Shown here in pieces: positions 13,225 to 24,575 of a DNA stretch of 64,000 nt (positions within the stretch are counted from its first letter, which is position 1; every line of letters starts with the position of its first letter). The notes beneath the pieces are model-generated. The model did no database searches. It saw only the letters and a list, made by a program, of their open reading frames with translations, and had not been told where the DNA came from. The stretch covers positions 3,972,545-4,036,544 of the forward strand of contig NC_088790.1 of assembly GCF_949628265.1 (NCBI RefSeq), in the 5' to 3' direction. A program made the translations under genes and the position numbers. This DNA comes from Cloeon dipterum. Its lineage: Eukaryota > Arthropoda > Insecta > Ephemeroptera > Baetidae.

Positions 13225-13335
13225 ACAGGTCTGGCATTATAGATTATTCGACTGCCTCACCTAATTTGATCATTAGAAATTTTGGCGCTGTCAAAAATGA
13301 AATAATAAATGACAAAATGACAAAATGAAAAGGGC
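13225..13335. repeat. Dispersed element D, copy 2
   Basis: Shares TTCGACTGCCTCACCTAATT and TTTTGGCGCTGTCAAAAATG-type blocks with 10.1 kb. A following block, GGAGCTGGAACATGTCGAGA, recurs near 44597 as GGAGCCGAAACATGTCGAGA. Confidence 0.4.
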
Positions 13336-13887
13336 GTTAATTGGAGCTGGAACATGTCGAGATGAACTAAGTTTCAACTTCATATCAACAAAGACAGCAG
13401 AGGTCCGGTTAATTATTCTGCATAAAAATAGTTATTGTTATTTTTTTTAAATAATTTTTCTGACTGAGATGATAGTTTGGTAGTTTTAGTGCCCTGAAAA
13501 AATGTTCCTCATTCGAAAATAAGATTTGCTTGTTGGGCATAAGCCATAACCTCTCACCGGCATTTTTGCGGCTGCTGCCACAAACGCAATTAAGCGATTC
13601 GCAGAACGAAGCGAGCACTCAACAATATTGCGTTTTAATGTTACAATTTTCTATCGCGTCTCGACCTTTGGCTCCAGATAGACGCGCGGCGGCAAGAGTG
13701 ACCGCGCAGCACGGCTGAGGGGCCAAAGATGAAATCGAAGCGGCACGGCACTACAACTGTGGGGAAATTATCGCTCATCTCGCAGCCCGGCGCGTAATCC
13801 CAGAACACATCTCTCGCAGCTCCGCACGTTAAATTATTAGGATATAAAATATATTTCTCATCTCCTCTCTTGCGGTCGTGGCGCGCG

Positions 13888-13912
13888 GAGAGAAGAGAAG
13901 AGAGAGAGAGAG
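13888..13912. repeat. AG-rich simple repeat
   Basis: GAGAGAAGAGAAG followed by an uninterrupted AG run, beside a CpG-rich patch. Confidence 0.85.
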
Positions 13913-15462
13913 CATCAACGCGCGCGACACAAAAAACTAACTATCCGCCAGGAATGAAGGATGAATACATCGCGGCCAGTTGAGGCGTGAAGGGCAACTT
14001 TTCCTCATGATATACACATTTTTTCCTGACACCTGATGAGCCTCACAATAATCACAGTTGCATCCGACACAGGAGTTTTTCTGTCTACCTCATTCAAATA
14101 AATGTTAGAAAAACCGGCTCTTTTTTAATCTCTGACTATTTCAGCAGGAAAATCTGGTTTTTAGCACGTTCAAATCATGGCTGAAACCACAAATCATATG
14201 ACGCTGGAAACAGGAAACGAAACCTGACCGAAAACTGATTAGATTGTAAGGCTAAAAAAAGAAATCCCTTATGCTAAAAGGCAAAATTGTTGTTTGCAAA
14301 AGAACTACAAGGCTGGCCATTTGCATTCTTAATTCTATCCGGCCGAATCATTGCCTTGATGATGAGAGAGCCAGTTCAGTGAACCAAAATTAAAACATTC
14401 CTGCAGAAGCAGCCAAGCGTGCGCTTGGATGAAAAGAGCGACTATTCAAACGCTAAGAAGCAATTAAACATGTCCCAATAATCAATTACTTTGCCTCTAT
14501 TTTGCACGCTCACGTGAATCGCTGTAGCAGATTTTTGGTCTGCTGAACTTCTAGTGGCGCTGGCTAATTAGAAAAGTAAGCCTTGTATAAACAAGCATCC
14601 CTTTGACTCTTGCACGAGAGGACACGACGCTCTGGTGAAATAAAATAAGAGCGTGTGGCGCGGCGGCGAGAAAAGAAAATCTGTTCGCAAATTATATGTA
14701 CGATTGTAAAACTAAAAAAATCTTTCCTGACCATTAAGAGAGCCGATGCTGTGCGTCTTGGCTCATTTTATTTGACCAAAAACAGCACCTGGCCACTTCC
14801 CGGCCATCATAAAACCGGCATCTCATTTGTTTGGGCACACCCCACCTTGGCTGGCCATTCGAAGATGAAAGAATAATTTACAGTAATGCGTGAGTGTGTG
14901 TTTTTGCCTCTCTCTTTCTCGTCAATCGATTTTTTTCACTGGTGCATTTGCGTGTCTGCTCCATTCGTAAGGCTTCCGAATCACGAAAGCAACGTAAACG
15001 CTGGCTGCACGCTCCGTTGAAGCTGCATGGCGAAGCTCGTCTCCAAAGTAAATAATACGAAAACGTGTCTGTTTTGTATTCGGAAATTGTGAGAGTGTGC
15101 GCTATGGCATAGGCGAAACGAGCCGCTTGATGCACGATAATCATCTCTTTTCACACCTGACCAACCTCCATGGCTTCTGATTGTTTTACATTTTGGTTAA
15201 GAAGAAGTTACTAATTCTAGGCATCTTCTACGGTGATGAAAATCTCCTTGGTTGCTTCTCTGGTCCTACGGTATCTTTGAAAAATCATTTTCAGGAAAGA
15301 TTTAAAAAATATTTTTTAATATTTCACCGGTTTGAAGTCGCCAATACAAGGCGTCAGCTGTTACTTTTGATTTTAAAGTGCTCCCACTGCGATTTCAGAC
15401 TCAATCCTGCCACCAAAGCATTCTTCACTTTAAATTATTCCTTTAGATGCGCTAAAACAAAA

Positions 15463-15559
15463 AATCAGTCGAGCCAATCACCGTAGAAACGTTGGAAAAT
15501 ATTTTTTACTTCAAAAATATGCTGTTCTCACGACTCTACGCCAATTGGCTCGACCGATT
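15463..15559. repeat. Short inverted-repeat hairpin
   Basis: Arms at 15463-15487 and 15535-15559 are imperfect reverse complements: left AATCAGTCGAGCCAATCACC, right GCCAATTGGCTCGACCGATT. The loop is about 47 bp. Possibly a tiny foldback element. Confidence 0.6.
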
Positions 15560-18010
15560 TCGGTTTTCAGATCGTCTAAAGAAAACATTTTAGGTGAAGA
15601 GATGCACGGCAGCAGGATTTAGTCAGAAATTGCAGCGAAATGTCTTTAAAACTAAAGTAACCGAAGAATATAAAGGACTTAAGCAACTGTATTTGTGTAA
15701 AAAAATGGAACATTACCGTGTTGCAATACACCTCTGCCTCTCCCTAATATTCACCCTAAATCAAATCAGGTTATTTAAGAACAATTGGACAAAAATAAAC
15801 ACCGGTGCGTAGAAGATCTGATTGGGTGATAAGTTTGCGTGAATTCCTCGTGTGCACCTGTTCCGCAATCATGAGAGGATAATTTGTATAATTGAGGGCC
15901 TGCTATATAAAATTTTAACACGTATTTTGCCGCTCGAATTAAATTACAGATATTTTGATACGGGAGCCATGCTGGTTATAAATTTGGGTTAATTTCTAGT
16001 CAGAAAACGCGTGCTCAGATGCTAGATCCAGTCCAGATGAGGCATTTTTAACGGGTTTCATCGCATTAACAGCCTCCTCGGGTCGTCTCAGCGCTACTAA
16101 TTACCAACAATCCAAAAAACCGCTCCAATTAAATTAAAAGGCAGAGTGCTCCAGTTTTCGCTGCTTTGAGTGGAATCATCTAATGACTTTTCATCAGTCT
16201 CTCTGTCAACCTTTCAAGCCAATTAAATGCAGAATATTTTCCTCCTTTTTTGCGATCGCGCGCATTCTTGAGAGCTCCTTGCCAGCCTCTCTCTGGGTAC
16301 GAAGGAATGCAATTTCGTGGCCGGAATCCGTGCAAGTGCTGCGCGAATATTTGAAGAGATGGCCTGAGTATGCGTAAAATCTGTGCTGTGCAAACGAAGC
16401 GGCGGGCAACGCTGGCCAGGTGCGTCATCTGCTCTTAGCACTTTCACGGCTCACTGGCTTTTCGTTTCAAAGTCAAGGGCTGCCACTTTTCTCATTCGCA
16501 GGCCAGCAAGCCTCCACAAACAAACAACTTTTAAATGCCATCAGTCCCACACTCAATTTCATTAATGCAACGCGTAAAACTTCACGCAGCGAGAGCAAAA
16601 TATACGTAATGTTCATTCCAACCGGCAGCCTACACATTTAATTTAGAATTATCCATTTGCAAGAAAGAAATATATATATGCCGCGTCTCGTGTCTCTGCC
16701 ATTGAATTTATGGAATTTATTAATTGCGCAGGATGTTTACTTCCCTCAATGAAATAGCTAAAAATTGTTAGCCCTGCGTGGAGCAGTAGTGGACAATAAC
16801 ATTCCAGTTTCCAAAGAACCTCCGCAAACAAAACAACTCTGCTCGCTTGTACCGCGCTGACAGAGACGCAAACAGTTTACAGTCCGTCAGATGCGGGCAA
16901 AAGACTTTATTTAGTCCGAGTTGAGAAGCATCACTGATCACTCCTGTTTGCATTTTGCAATTTAAAACTCGTGCAATTAACTTTGGGAAAATTTCACGCT
17001 CCTCGGCTTCCATTTAATTTAATTGCAGGCGTTTCTGAACTCACGGCAGTAAAATGAATGTGTATTTAAAAAGCACGCTCGCGTTTTTAATTACCATTTT
17101 GCATCTCTTATCCGAGAAATCAGGAGCTCGGCGTCCTCGGAATCATTCACTGACGCAACCACGAGCTCATCTCTCTTGCATTGCAAAAGCAGAGCACACA
17201 CACACCAATCACGTAAATATAATAATGAAGTTGTGCATCGATGTCGGCCAAAAAAATCACGGTCCGCCGCGGCTGAAGGTCACGCGTAGTAGGGTCGGGC
17301 CTCGATACACAGTATCTTACTTTTTACAATACACAACACACTCACGTTCGGCCGGGCGGCACACAAACATTTTGTCCACAGACGCAAAAAAAGCCGCAGT
17401 TTGCGGTCAAAGCGAGTGTTTTGCTTATAAAAAACAGTTTTAATGGTCAAGGGAGGAGTGTCATTGATCCAGTAGCCGGCGCGCGATTATCAGGCGCCAA
17501 CACGCGAAAATAGAAGTGTCTATTCGATTTTGTCGCGAGATTAAATTATATAAATAAAAGGAGATTGAAGAGTGAAATGGGGCTTTGGACGCACCTGTCT
17601 GTTGAGTTCGAGGGTTGAACGAACGGGTTGTGGCCGCGATTCTGTCCGTCCCTAGAGCGAAGCACTTGGCTGCTAACAACGCTGCGCCCGCGACTGGTTG
17701 CCACAGAGACCGGGCACACACTGAAGCACAACACGGTCGGAGGGAGCAGCCGCTGCCGCTCCGTGGCCAGGGAAAACTGCGCTATAGGCCGCGCACTCTA
17801 TGTTTCGACGACAAAAGCGACGAAGCTGCTTTTGTTGTTAGTTTTCAGGGTTTGACAAAATTGTAGACTAATAACTGCCCTTTTTTGCATTTTTTTAATG
17901 CATGAAAATTAAACCCCGACTTTTTTAATTGTAATATTAAATGAATTAAATCCATTCCAATTTAAATTAAGCCTGGAAAATTTTCCAAAAAAGAGTTCAG
18001 AACCTTTTAG

Positions 18011-18486
18011 GGCTGTTATCTTTAAACGTTTTTTTTACAGCAAAATAGTAGATTGTATTTTTAGCAATTTAGTCGGTTTTAGACGGGATTTCAATTAAGA
18101 CACCGTTTCAGCCCAATTAACACGTGTTTACTGACAAAATTTAGCATTTTTATGTCTACATTTTAAAGTTCGTTTAGAATGGAAATAGATATATATTACA
18201 TATTTTGGACTAAACAATTCCAATAAAAACGAAACCATGAGAAAAATATCCGGGACGAAAAGGAAAAATATATACCTTTTTTCATTGATTTTTTGCCAAT
18301 TTAGAGAGTTTTGGGCTATATTTGAATGCCTCATGGACACTTTTAGATGGTTTTGGCAATTTTAGTACAGTTCAAATTGTTCAAATAAATGGCTTAAAAC
18401 CGCATGGTTCGTGCTCATTTGATAGTCTCGCAACGATTATGATGCTCACAATCAGAAAAAAAGTCGCTCATCTAAAATTCACAGCC
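18011..18486. mobile_element. Probable MITE, family B (diverged)
   Basis: Begins GGCTGTTATC and ends CATCTAAAATTCACAGCC, matching the right terminus of the intact element at 52239-52680. The left arm is diverged and no coding sequence is present. About 476 bp. Confidence 0.45.
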
Positions 18487-19858
18487 CTTAAATTTTAGTT
18501 TTGAAATCGATCAACGTTGAGAATTTGTGTGTTTATAGAGTGTTCTAGCTCAAAGTTTATCAATCTTTAACATTTTAATTTGCTAGAAAGGTAAATAAAT
18601 AAATTTAAAAATTAAATTTTCAATTATTTACAAATATAGAGTTGTACACTTTACAGCTTTTGACCTTCAATTCATCGATGATTTGCCATGAATTTTAGCT
18701 AATATTGTCAAAACCAAACATTCCTCTCGTATTTTCTAGAAAAATCAGCCACGGACGTAGCTTGTGTTGCTGCCAAGTGCGAGCGACCTTTTTTCTATTA
18801 TGCGATTTTATATACCTGCTCTATATCAACAACAAAAGGGTGCTGAGGAATTCTGCTACATGGGGGGCTGAAATGGAAAAAAATATGCTGCGAGTGACCT
18901 CTCCTCTCCCACTGATACAATAATTCTTTTAACAAAAGGCGCCTTACAGGTATTTGAAATATAGTCTTGTGTCCACATGCTTCATTTACCTTATTTCGTC
19001 GCATTGTAACTATGCTTCTTTTTTGAATGAAACTTTATCAAAAGCGCTGCATGAGGAGACAAAAATGCTGCCGCTTTCTTAATCCCTGGGGGTTCATTTT
19101 CCCCAATGTTTTCTAGGATATATTTTTTCATTCTCCTCGGGTTGGAACGCACTATTTTGATTTGAGCAATCTTTTGTCCGTTTTTGCCCTTGACTAACAT
19201 CCGAAAATTCTTTTACAGGATTATTTTGGTCCAAAACAAGAATTTTAAGCTCAAACGAATATATATAAAGATGGCCCTGGGAGCAGGCCAGCATGCTTGT
19301 GCTTTTCGCCGAGTGGCGCGCGCGCTTTATGCGCGCTTTTTTACCGTGTGGATTTTTTGCTCTGCTACCTCGGCTATACACAGTTCAGTAATATCAAGTG
19401 AATCCATCGAATCAAACGCATTTAGCTGCGAACAATCACTTTTTTATTCGCATCTTTCATCCTACACGCAGAGTCAAAAGAGCTCTCCCAATCGGTTTTT
19501 GTGTTGCGATCAAGCGAAAGCGTGGGCTAGCCAATTTACTTTCGTGATGAGAAAAAAAGAGGCGTGATTAATGTGAGACAAACGAAGTCGTTTTGATTGA
19601 AATGGAAGCTGATCGAGTTAACACTGCTGCTGTTGTTAAGTGAAATTTTTTCGTGAGAACACATCCGACAACTATATATACTAATGTGCAGCGGAGCAGC
19701 AAATATACGTGTTCGACCCTATGCATTGGAGCAAAAATACTCGCTGACACCACTGTGTCGAACAAGTTTTGAATAACAACTTACAACTTTTAGCAATTAT
19801 GACATCTCTATTTTAGCACAATGTTATTCATCCAGTCAATATGAGTTTATTTCCATAT
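18487..19858. other. Spacer with no supportable gene
   Basis: AT-rich. The overlapping frames at 19094-19567 on both strands show no domain, signal peptide or splice logic. Confidence 0.45.
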
Positions 19859-22279
19859 TCATGAGCACACGCCATCGCAATTTTGACTTTTCTGCTTGAT
19901 CAGCTCTGAAAGTTGGCGTCCTCCTGGAGCCTGCTCTGCGTAGGCGAGCAAAAGATGGTGCATCAGGGGCAAGTGCCGGCCCAGGGTTTGCCTCATTTCT
20001 TCCTTTTCCGTCTCCATCACGGCCCACTCGGCTTCCAATTGCTCCAATCCGGCTTCGATTTTCCCGCCCTGTTCCCTGATCAAGTCCGGCAAACGCTGCA
20101 CCATCTCGACGACTCCTTTTTCCTCTTCAGCCCGCAGATTTTTGCTCAAAATCGTGCCGACGTAGAGATAGAGATACGGTCGGATGACGAAAGGCGCCGG
20201 CTCGAGGGGTTTTTCTGCTTCTGTGTCGCTCTCGCCTGCAGCCCCCGTTCCGAGGGCTGACGTCATTTCGACACTTTGGCCCGCCGCTATCTTTTCGCAG
20301 CTCTGGTCCCGCTCCTCCGTGCATTCGGTGATGCTCAAAGTAAACTTTGGCTCTGCTCGCGCTCCCTTTCCTCCGGGTCCAGCCTGGCCGTCGGCGCCTC
20401 TCTTCGATTCAACTCGCACTTTCTTCGATTCCCCCGTGCTGGTGTAAATTAAAACCGATCCGGCGAAGCCTCCGTGTCCGCCGACCCCACCTGCCCCTGC
20501 AGCTATGGGTTCGAACACGGACTCGCTTATCTCCAGTTGAGTTTTTCCTGAGAAGGATGAAATATTTAAATATTCCACTGTCTTTTCTAATTGCTGACTT
20601 CCTTGCGCGGCAGGGCCCCCTTCTTGGCCCATGCCCCCGACCCCGCCTTGGGATCGAATGGAAAGCCTTTCGGCGTTGACCAGTTTCGTGCAGAAAATTA
20701 GCAAATTTCCGGAATTCCCGCCAGGGCCGCCTGCCTGTCCGTCGCCGCGCAGTGGTGCGTCCACCCTGGTCCAGCCGACCTGCCCAATTAATTCAATTGT
20801 GACATTTTTATTCACCACCTGCACTTCCGGGGCGATCATGATCAAGTCCTCGCCGTTCTGCAGAGAGATATTTTGGTCGAGGAAAATGATTTGCGACGCC
20901 ATCATAACGATCGGCTTGTGTCTGCCCTCGTACTTTTTCACCACTTCGCTCAGCAGTACGAACGGGGCGGCCGCAACGATTCCATTCTCCACGCTCCAGT
21001 CGTCGAATTTGAGCGTTTCGCTGAAGACCGCGTCCAGGTCGTGCTTCATCCAGTCCAGAAGCGGCAGCCCCAGCAGCCGAGGCCGCGGCTGTAAATCAAG
21101 GGCGGCCAGCGACATAACGAAACTGTCAAACGTCGTGAAATCCTGGAGCAGCTCGTCGGCAAAGTGCTTTCGGTTCTTCAGGTATTTGTGCTCCTGCAGA
21201 GTGGCTCGAGTGTCGTTCAGGAATTCGTAGAATCGGCGCAATTTATCAAATTCCTTAATTACTCTCCCCAAGGTCGAATTAATCTCATCTCGTGGGATTT
21301 TTATCTCGATACCGGTGTCGTGCATCCAGTCGAGTTGTTTTGCAAGTGAATCGAATCGCTCGCTACTGGCGTTGAAATCTTTCAGTGATGCAACCACCTC
21401 TGAATAATTTAAAGATTGCAGCGCGCTCATTCTTGCAGCCAGCGCGACCGATGCATTGTGCCTATTTGTCGCACTCTCGACCGATTGCAGGCCGTTGACT
21501 CTTGCCTCCTCCATTAAATTGGCGAATGCAGCCGTAATCTCTGTCGAAACCTCGGAAAATAAATTACGTAAAAAACACGACATTCTTTCACTGGCGTTAA
21601 GTTTCAGCTCTCTAAATTCGACGTATGATAAAATTTTTCTTATCGACTGTGTGGTTTCTTGCAACGTATTTAAAGGGCTGCCGGGCCGGAACGGTCGAGG
21701 AAATTCCACCACCTGAGCGTTGACCTTTTTGGCGTAAACCGTGCCTAGAATGTCACTTTTCGCCGCCACGACCGCGGCCACGTCGCCGAAACGCGCGATC
21801 AGCTTTTTAATCCGCACCAATCCCTCTCTGTCTCCACCCTCGAGGAAACTGTACACGTTTTCGACCACCAAAACCTTCACTTTGGGCACCAACGAGACAG
21901 TTCTCATGACGGCGTATTCCGCCGCTGCCACTTCTTCCTCCGGCTCTGCTGGCGAGGGGCAGTCGACCAAAACCACCCCTGACTCGTCATCCCGCATGAA
22001 ATGCGGCAGAAATGTCGGTTTGCCGATTTTCCGCCCGCCATCGGAGAGGAGCAAACCACTCGGCGATCGTTCCGTCCGCAAAGAAGGGTCGGACGCGAGC
22101 AGCATGGCCAGCGAAGTTTTTCCCGTGCCGGAGCCGCCTACCAGAAGGACGGCCTCGGACACGTTCCGAAAGTTGGCCGCCAAGTGGCCGTCGACCTCGT
22201 CCACGAGCGGCCAAAAGCGGTCCGAAAATTTCGCATCAGCGCCGCCGAGAAAGGCGAGCAACGCGAGCAAGAGGAGCAT
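19859..22279 (-). CDS. Secreted/lumenal P-loop protein with Gly-rich repeats (uncharacterised)
   Basis: Single coding exon of 806 aa. I start at the ATG at 22279 because it gives a clean signal peptide (MLLLLALLAFLGGADA) and because an acceptor-like TTTTCATTTTCAG lies upstream at about 22333; the frame stays open to 22432, but that part is probably an upstream intron. Residues 48-55 are a Walker A motif (GGSGTGKT). A hydrophobic strand ending in Asp (VVLVDCPS, about 102-109) fits Walker B/G3, and AKSD (173-176) sits where a GTPase G4 motif would be. Residues about 200-460 look helical. From about 530, Gly-rich stretches (GGPGGNSGN, GAGGVGGHGGFAG, GPGGKGAR) alternate with beta-like segments such as LLIFCTKL and SVLIYTST. 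A Glu/Lys-rich helix ends the protein. I do not recognise a named family. Predicted to enter the secretory pathway; whether it binds nucleotide is untested. Confidence 0.78.
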   Translation of the reverse strand: MLLLLALLAFLGGADAKFSDRFWPLVDEVDGHLAANFRNVSEAVLLVGGSGTGKTSLAMLLASDPSLRTERSPSGLLLSDGGRKIGKPTFLPHFMRDDESGVVLVDCPSPAEPEEEVAAAEYAVMRTVSLVPKVKVLVVENVYSFLEGGDREGLVRIKKLIARFGDVAAVVAAKSDILGTVYAKKVNAQVVEFPRPFRPGSPLNTLQETTQSIRKILSYVEFRELKLNASERMSCFLRNLFSEVSTEITAAFANLMEEARVNGLQSVESATNRHNASVALAARMSALQSLNYSEVVASLKDFNASSERFDSLAKQLDWMHDTGIEIKIPRDEINSTLGRVIKEFDKLRRFYEFLNDTRATLQEHKYLKNRKHFADELLQDFTTFDSFVMSLAALDLQPRPRLLGLPLLDWMKHDLDAVFSETLKFDDWSVENGIVAAAPFVLLSEVVKKYEGRHKPIVMMASQIIFLDQNISLQNGEDLIMIAPEVQVVNKNVTIELIGQVGWTRVDAPLRGDGQAGGPGGNSGNLLIFCTKLVNAERLSIRSQGGVGGMGQEGGPAAQGSQQLEKTVEYLNISSFSGKTQLEISESVFEPIAAGAGGVGGHGGFAGSVLIYTSTGESKKVRVESKRGADGQAGPGGKGARAEPKFTLSITECTEERDQSCEKIAAGQSVEMTSALGTGAAGESDTEAEKPLEPAPFVIRPYLYLYVGTILSKNLRAEEEKGVVEMVQRLPDLIREQGGKIEAGLEQLEAEWAVMETEKEEMRQTLGRHLPLMHHLLLAYAEQAPGGRQLSELIKQKSQNCDGVCS

Positions 22280-22517
22280 TTCGGTGCGTACGTGTGCTTC
22301 ACCCACGGGCTGCTCCAACACTGTTGCTGTCTGAAAATGAAAAAAATTCGGAGGAGCGTAGACGGCCTTGGACAGTTGAGTGACCCGGTCCAGCGTGAAG
22401 ACGCCGCAGGACTTTCGCTGCGAGAACGGCACGCGTCACTGGCCCGTGTCAAAAACAGTGATTTTGGTGTAAAGAGGCGCCGCTCGCTTTCACTGTTTCC
22501 AGCTGAATGGCCGCCCC

Positions 22518-22553
22518 TATAAGAGTGGCCACGACCGGCCAACGGGCCACAGT
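22518..22553 (+). promoter_or_regulatory. Candidate core promoter of the Gly/His-rich gene
   Basis: TATAAG at 22518-22523 with an initiator-like ACAGTC about 31 bp downstream. It would give a very short 5' UTR before the ATG at 22566. Confidence 0.5.
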
Positions 22554-22565
22554 CAACCGGCAGCC

Positions 22566-24505
22566 ATGAGGAAGCCTATGGTGATCTATTGGTGCTGACA
22601 AAGCTCGCAAATCGTAATCCAAACATGTTTGTGTTTTATTGCAGGTCGCGATGGCGCTTATAGCGCTGGTGGTGGCCGTCGCTGAAGCCGGCTACTATGG
22701 TTCATACAGTGGTGAGTGACAAATTTGGTCCATATTAAATTTCAACGAGTCAATTCCAGGCGGAGGAGGTTATGGGGGTGGAGGAGATCATGGAGGCGGC
22801 GGAGGTGGTCACGGGGGCGGCGGGGGAGGACATGGCGGGTACGGCGGCGGTGGAGGAGGCCACGGTAAATTCTTACTGAAAATTTGTGACAATTATTTTT
22901 ACCTAAATTCAAACACTACTATCTAAAATTTCGGAGAAAGCTTAAAAATTCCCGGGTGACGTTTAATATTTTGAGAAAATTGTCTAATCAAGCGGCGAGC
23001 ATTGTCTTCTTATTCAAAATATAAATCATGATTTATTTTCGCCAGATGGTATATTTAGCTTATAATTTGCACACCATTGGGTAGACCGCGACAAGAGAGA
23101 TCGAAATGAAGCGAAAAAATCGCGAAATTTGTCAAGATCTGAAATTTAACTGTTCCTGATTTCACTATTGCACATTGTAAGGATGACAAACATTCAACTC
23201 CATTTATGGTGAAAATTAGGAAACAATTTTTATTGCAAGCAGAAGGCTGTTACGCAATAATTAGCAAACCTCGAATTGATTTTTAAGTAAAAAATCATAA
23301 ATATTTAATCATTTATTGGCGAATTATTTAAAACAAACTGGAAATTAATCGTTGTATTTTAAGGAGGAGGCGGTGGCGGTCATGGCGGCGGTGGAGGTGG
23401 ACACGGAGGCGGTGGAGGAGGTCACGGAGGTGGTGGCCACGGAGGCGGCGGTCATGGAGGAGGAGGCGGTGATCACGGAGGTGGCGGTGGTGGTCACGGA
23501 GGTATGTTCTAATTTATTTGGAACCAATAAATGTAGTGTTTTATACGACAATAATGAAACTAAATGCCATTTAATAATTATATTTTAAGGCGGCGGCGGT
23601 GGACACGGTGGAGGTGGCGGAAAAAGTGGTGGCGGAGGAGGAGGAGGTGATCACGGAGGCGGCGGCGGAGGTCATGGAGGTGGTGGCGGAGGTCACGGAG
23701 GCACGTTTTAATTTATTTTGTAGCAATTAAGTGTTTCATTCAAAAATAATTAAACTAAAAACGCCATATTTTCAGGCGGTGGCGGTGGACATGGTGGTTA
23801 CGGCGGTGGCGGCGGAAAAAGTGGTGGCGGAGGAGGTGGTGGTCACGGAGGCGGCGGCGGAGGTCATGGAGGTGGAGGACACGGAGGTACGTTTTAATTT
23901 ATTTAAAAGCAAATTAGTGTTTCAATACTAAATTAACTGAACTAACAAATGACATTGTATGAATATATTTAAAGGCGGCGGCGGTGGACATGGTGGGTAC
24001 GGCGGTGGCGGCGGCGGAAAAAGTGGGGGCGGAGGAGGAGGAGGTGAGTTTAGTTCATCAATATTTTTTTAATGAAATTAATTTGATTTACATCATGATA
24101 ATGGCAATGCTACTGCTTCTAATTTCAGGCAAAGGAGGTGGAGGAGGAGGACATGGTAATTAAAAATATAACAATCTATCTGGCCAATTTAATTTAAAAC
24201 AATTTTCTTTAGGCAAAGGAGGCGGCGGCGGAGGAGGATATGGTAAATAATTAAAAACCAAGCTAAAATAATTTTCTTAAAATGTTTTTGTTTTCAAAGG
24301 CGGAGGTGGTCACGGTGGTGGAGGCGGAGGACACGGAGGCGGCGGCGGAGGGCACGGAGGCGGAGGGGGTGGACATGGCGGTGGAGGTGGTGGTCATGGA
24401 GGCGGCGGCGGAGGCCACGGGGGCGGCGGCGGCAAAAGTGGAGGCGGCGGATGCAAATGCACGTGCTACCATGGTGGCGGAGGCGGTGGAGGCGGCAAGC
24501 ACTGA
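22566..24505 (+). CDS. Glycine/histidine-rich secreted structural protein, ten exons
   Basis: Predicted 292 aa. Inferred exons: 22566-22580, 22645-22711, 22760-22864, 23364-23501, 23590-23700, 23776-23886, 23975-24043, 24129-24155, 24213-24242, 24300-24505. The first two exons give a signal peptide (MRKPMVAMALIALVVAVAEA). The rest is nearly all GGGGH/GGGGGH repeats, with Tyr early (GYYGSYSG, GGYG) and GGKSGGGG motifs later, ending CKCTCYHGGGGGGGGKH. Every internal exon from the third to the ninth is a multiple of three and bounded by phase-1 introns (G|GN), so exons can be skipped or duplicated without a frameshift. The fourth intron begins GC instead of GT. Such proteins are typical of cuticle, silk, glue or eggshell; His-rich repeats may bind metal or take part in cross-linking. 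The exact role is unknown. The first donor (GTGATC) is weak. Confidence 0.85.
22925..23200 (+). repeat. Dispersed repeat family A copy in a Gly/His-rich gene intron
   Basis: Matches family A blocks: GAGAAAATTGTCTAATCAAG, AAATCATGATTTATTTTCGC, TTGGGTAGACCGCGACAAGA, GAAATTTAACTGTTCCTGAT. It accounts for the unusual length of this intron compared with its neighbours. Confidence 0.65.
23502..24043 (+). repeat. Tandem exon-plus-intron duplications
   Basis: Three consecutive units, each an intron of about 75-90 bp plus a Gly-rich exon with a GGKSGGGG motif. The introns are alike (GTAYGTTTTAATTTATTT start, then GTGTTTCA, then AAACTAA), so each unit was copied with its intron. Confidence 0.75.
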
Positions 24506-24575
24506 TCAGACTGACTGAGGGCATCCTACCGCCCATTGTTGACTTGTTAATATTGTTGATTTTGAGTTGTGAAGA

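Larger units (their letters stand above)
8753..18008. other. Long stretch without a supportable gene
   Basis: Nothing here codes for a protein I recognise; the open frames are short, overlapping on both strands and featureless. It may hold 5' UTR exons and promoters of the PDZ gene: donor-like minus-strand sites occur at about 17594 (CAG|GTGCGT) and 11055 (GTGAGT), next to CpG-rich patches (about 10.68-11.1, 13.68-13.93 and 17.6-17.8 kb). It also contains a CA microsatellite, an AG tract, a short hairpin and copies of dispersed element D. Confidence 0.5.

Noticed and set aside
19094-19567. 95-127 aa frames on both strands near 19.1-19.6 kb
   Set aside because: No signal peptide, domain or start context; low complexity.
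20347-22383. Long plus-strand frames opposite the P-loop gene
   Set aside because: Shadows of the minus-strand coding exon; biased composition, no motifs, overlapping one another in different frames.
22280-22432. In-frame extension of the P-loop protein to a start at 22432
   Set aside because: An acceptor-like TTTTCAG at about 22333 and the signal peptide at 22279 make the downstream ATG a better start; the extension has no domain features.
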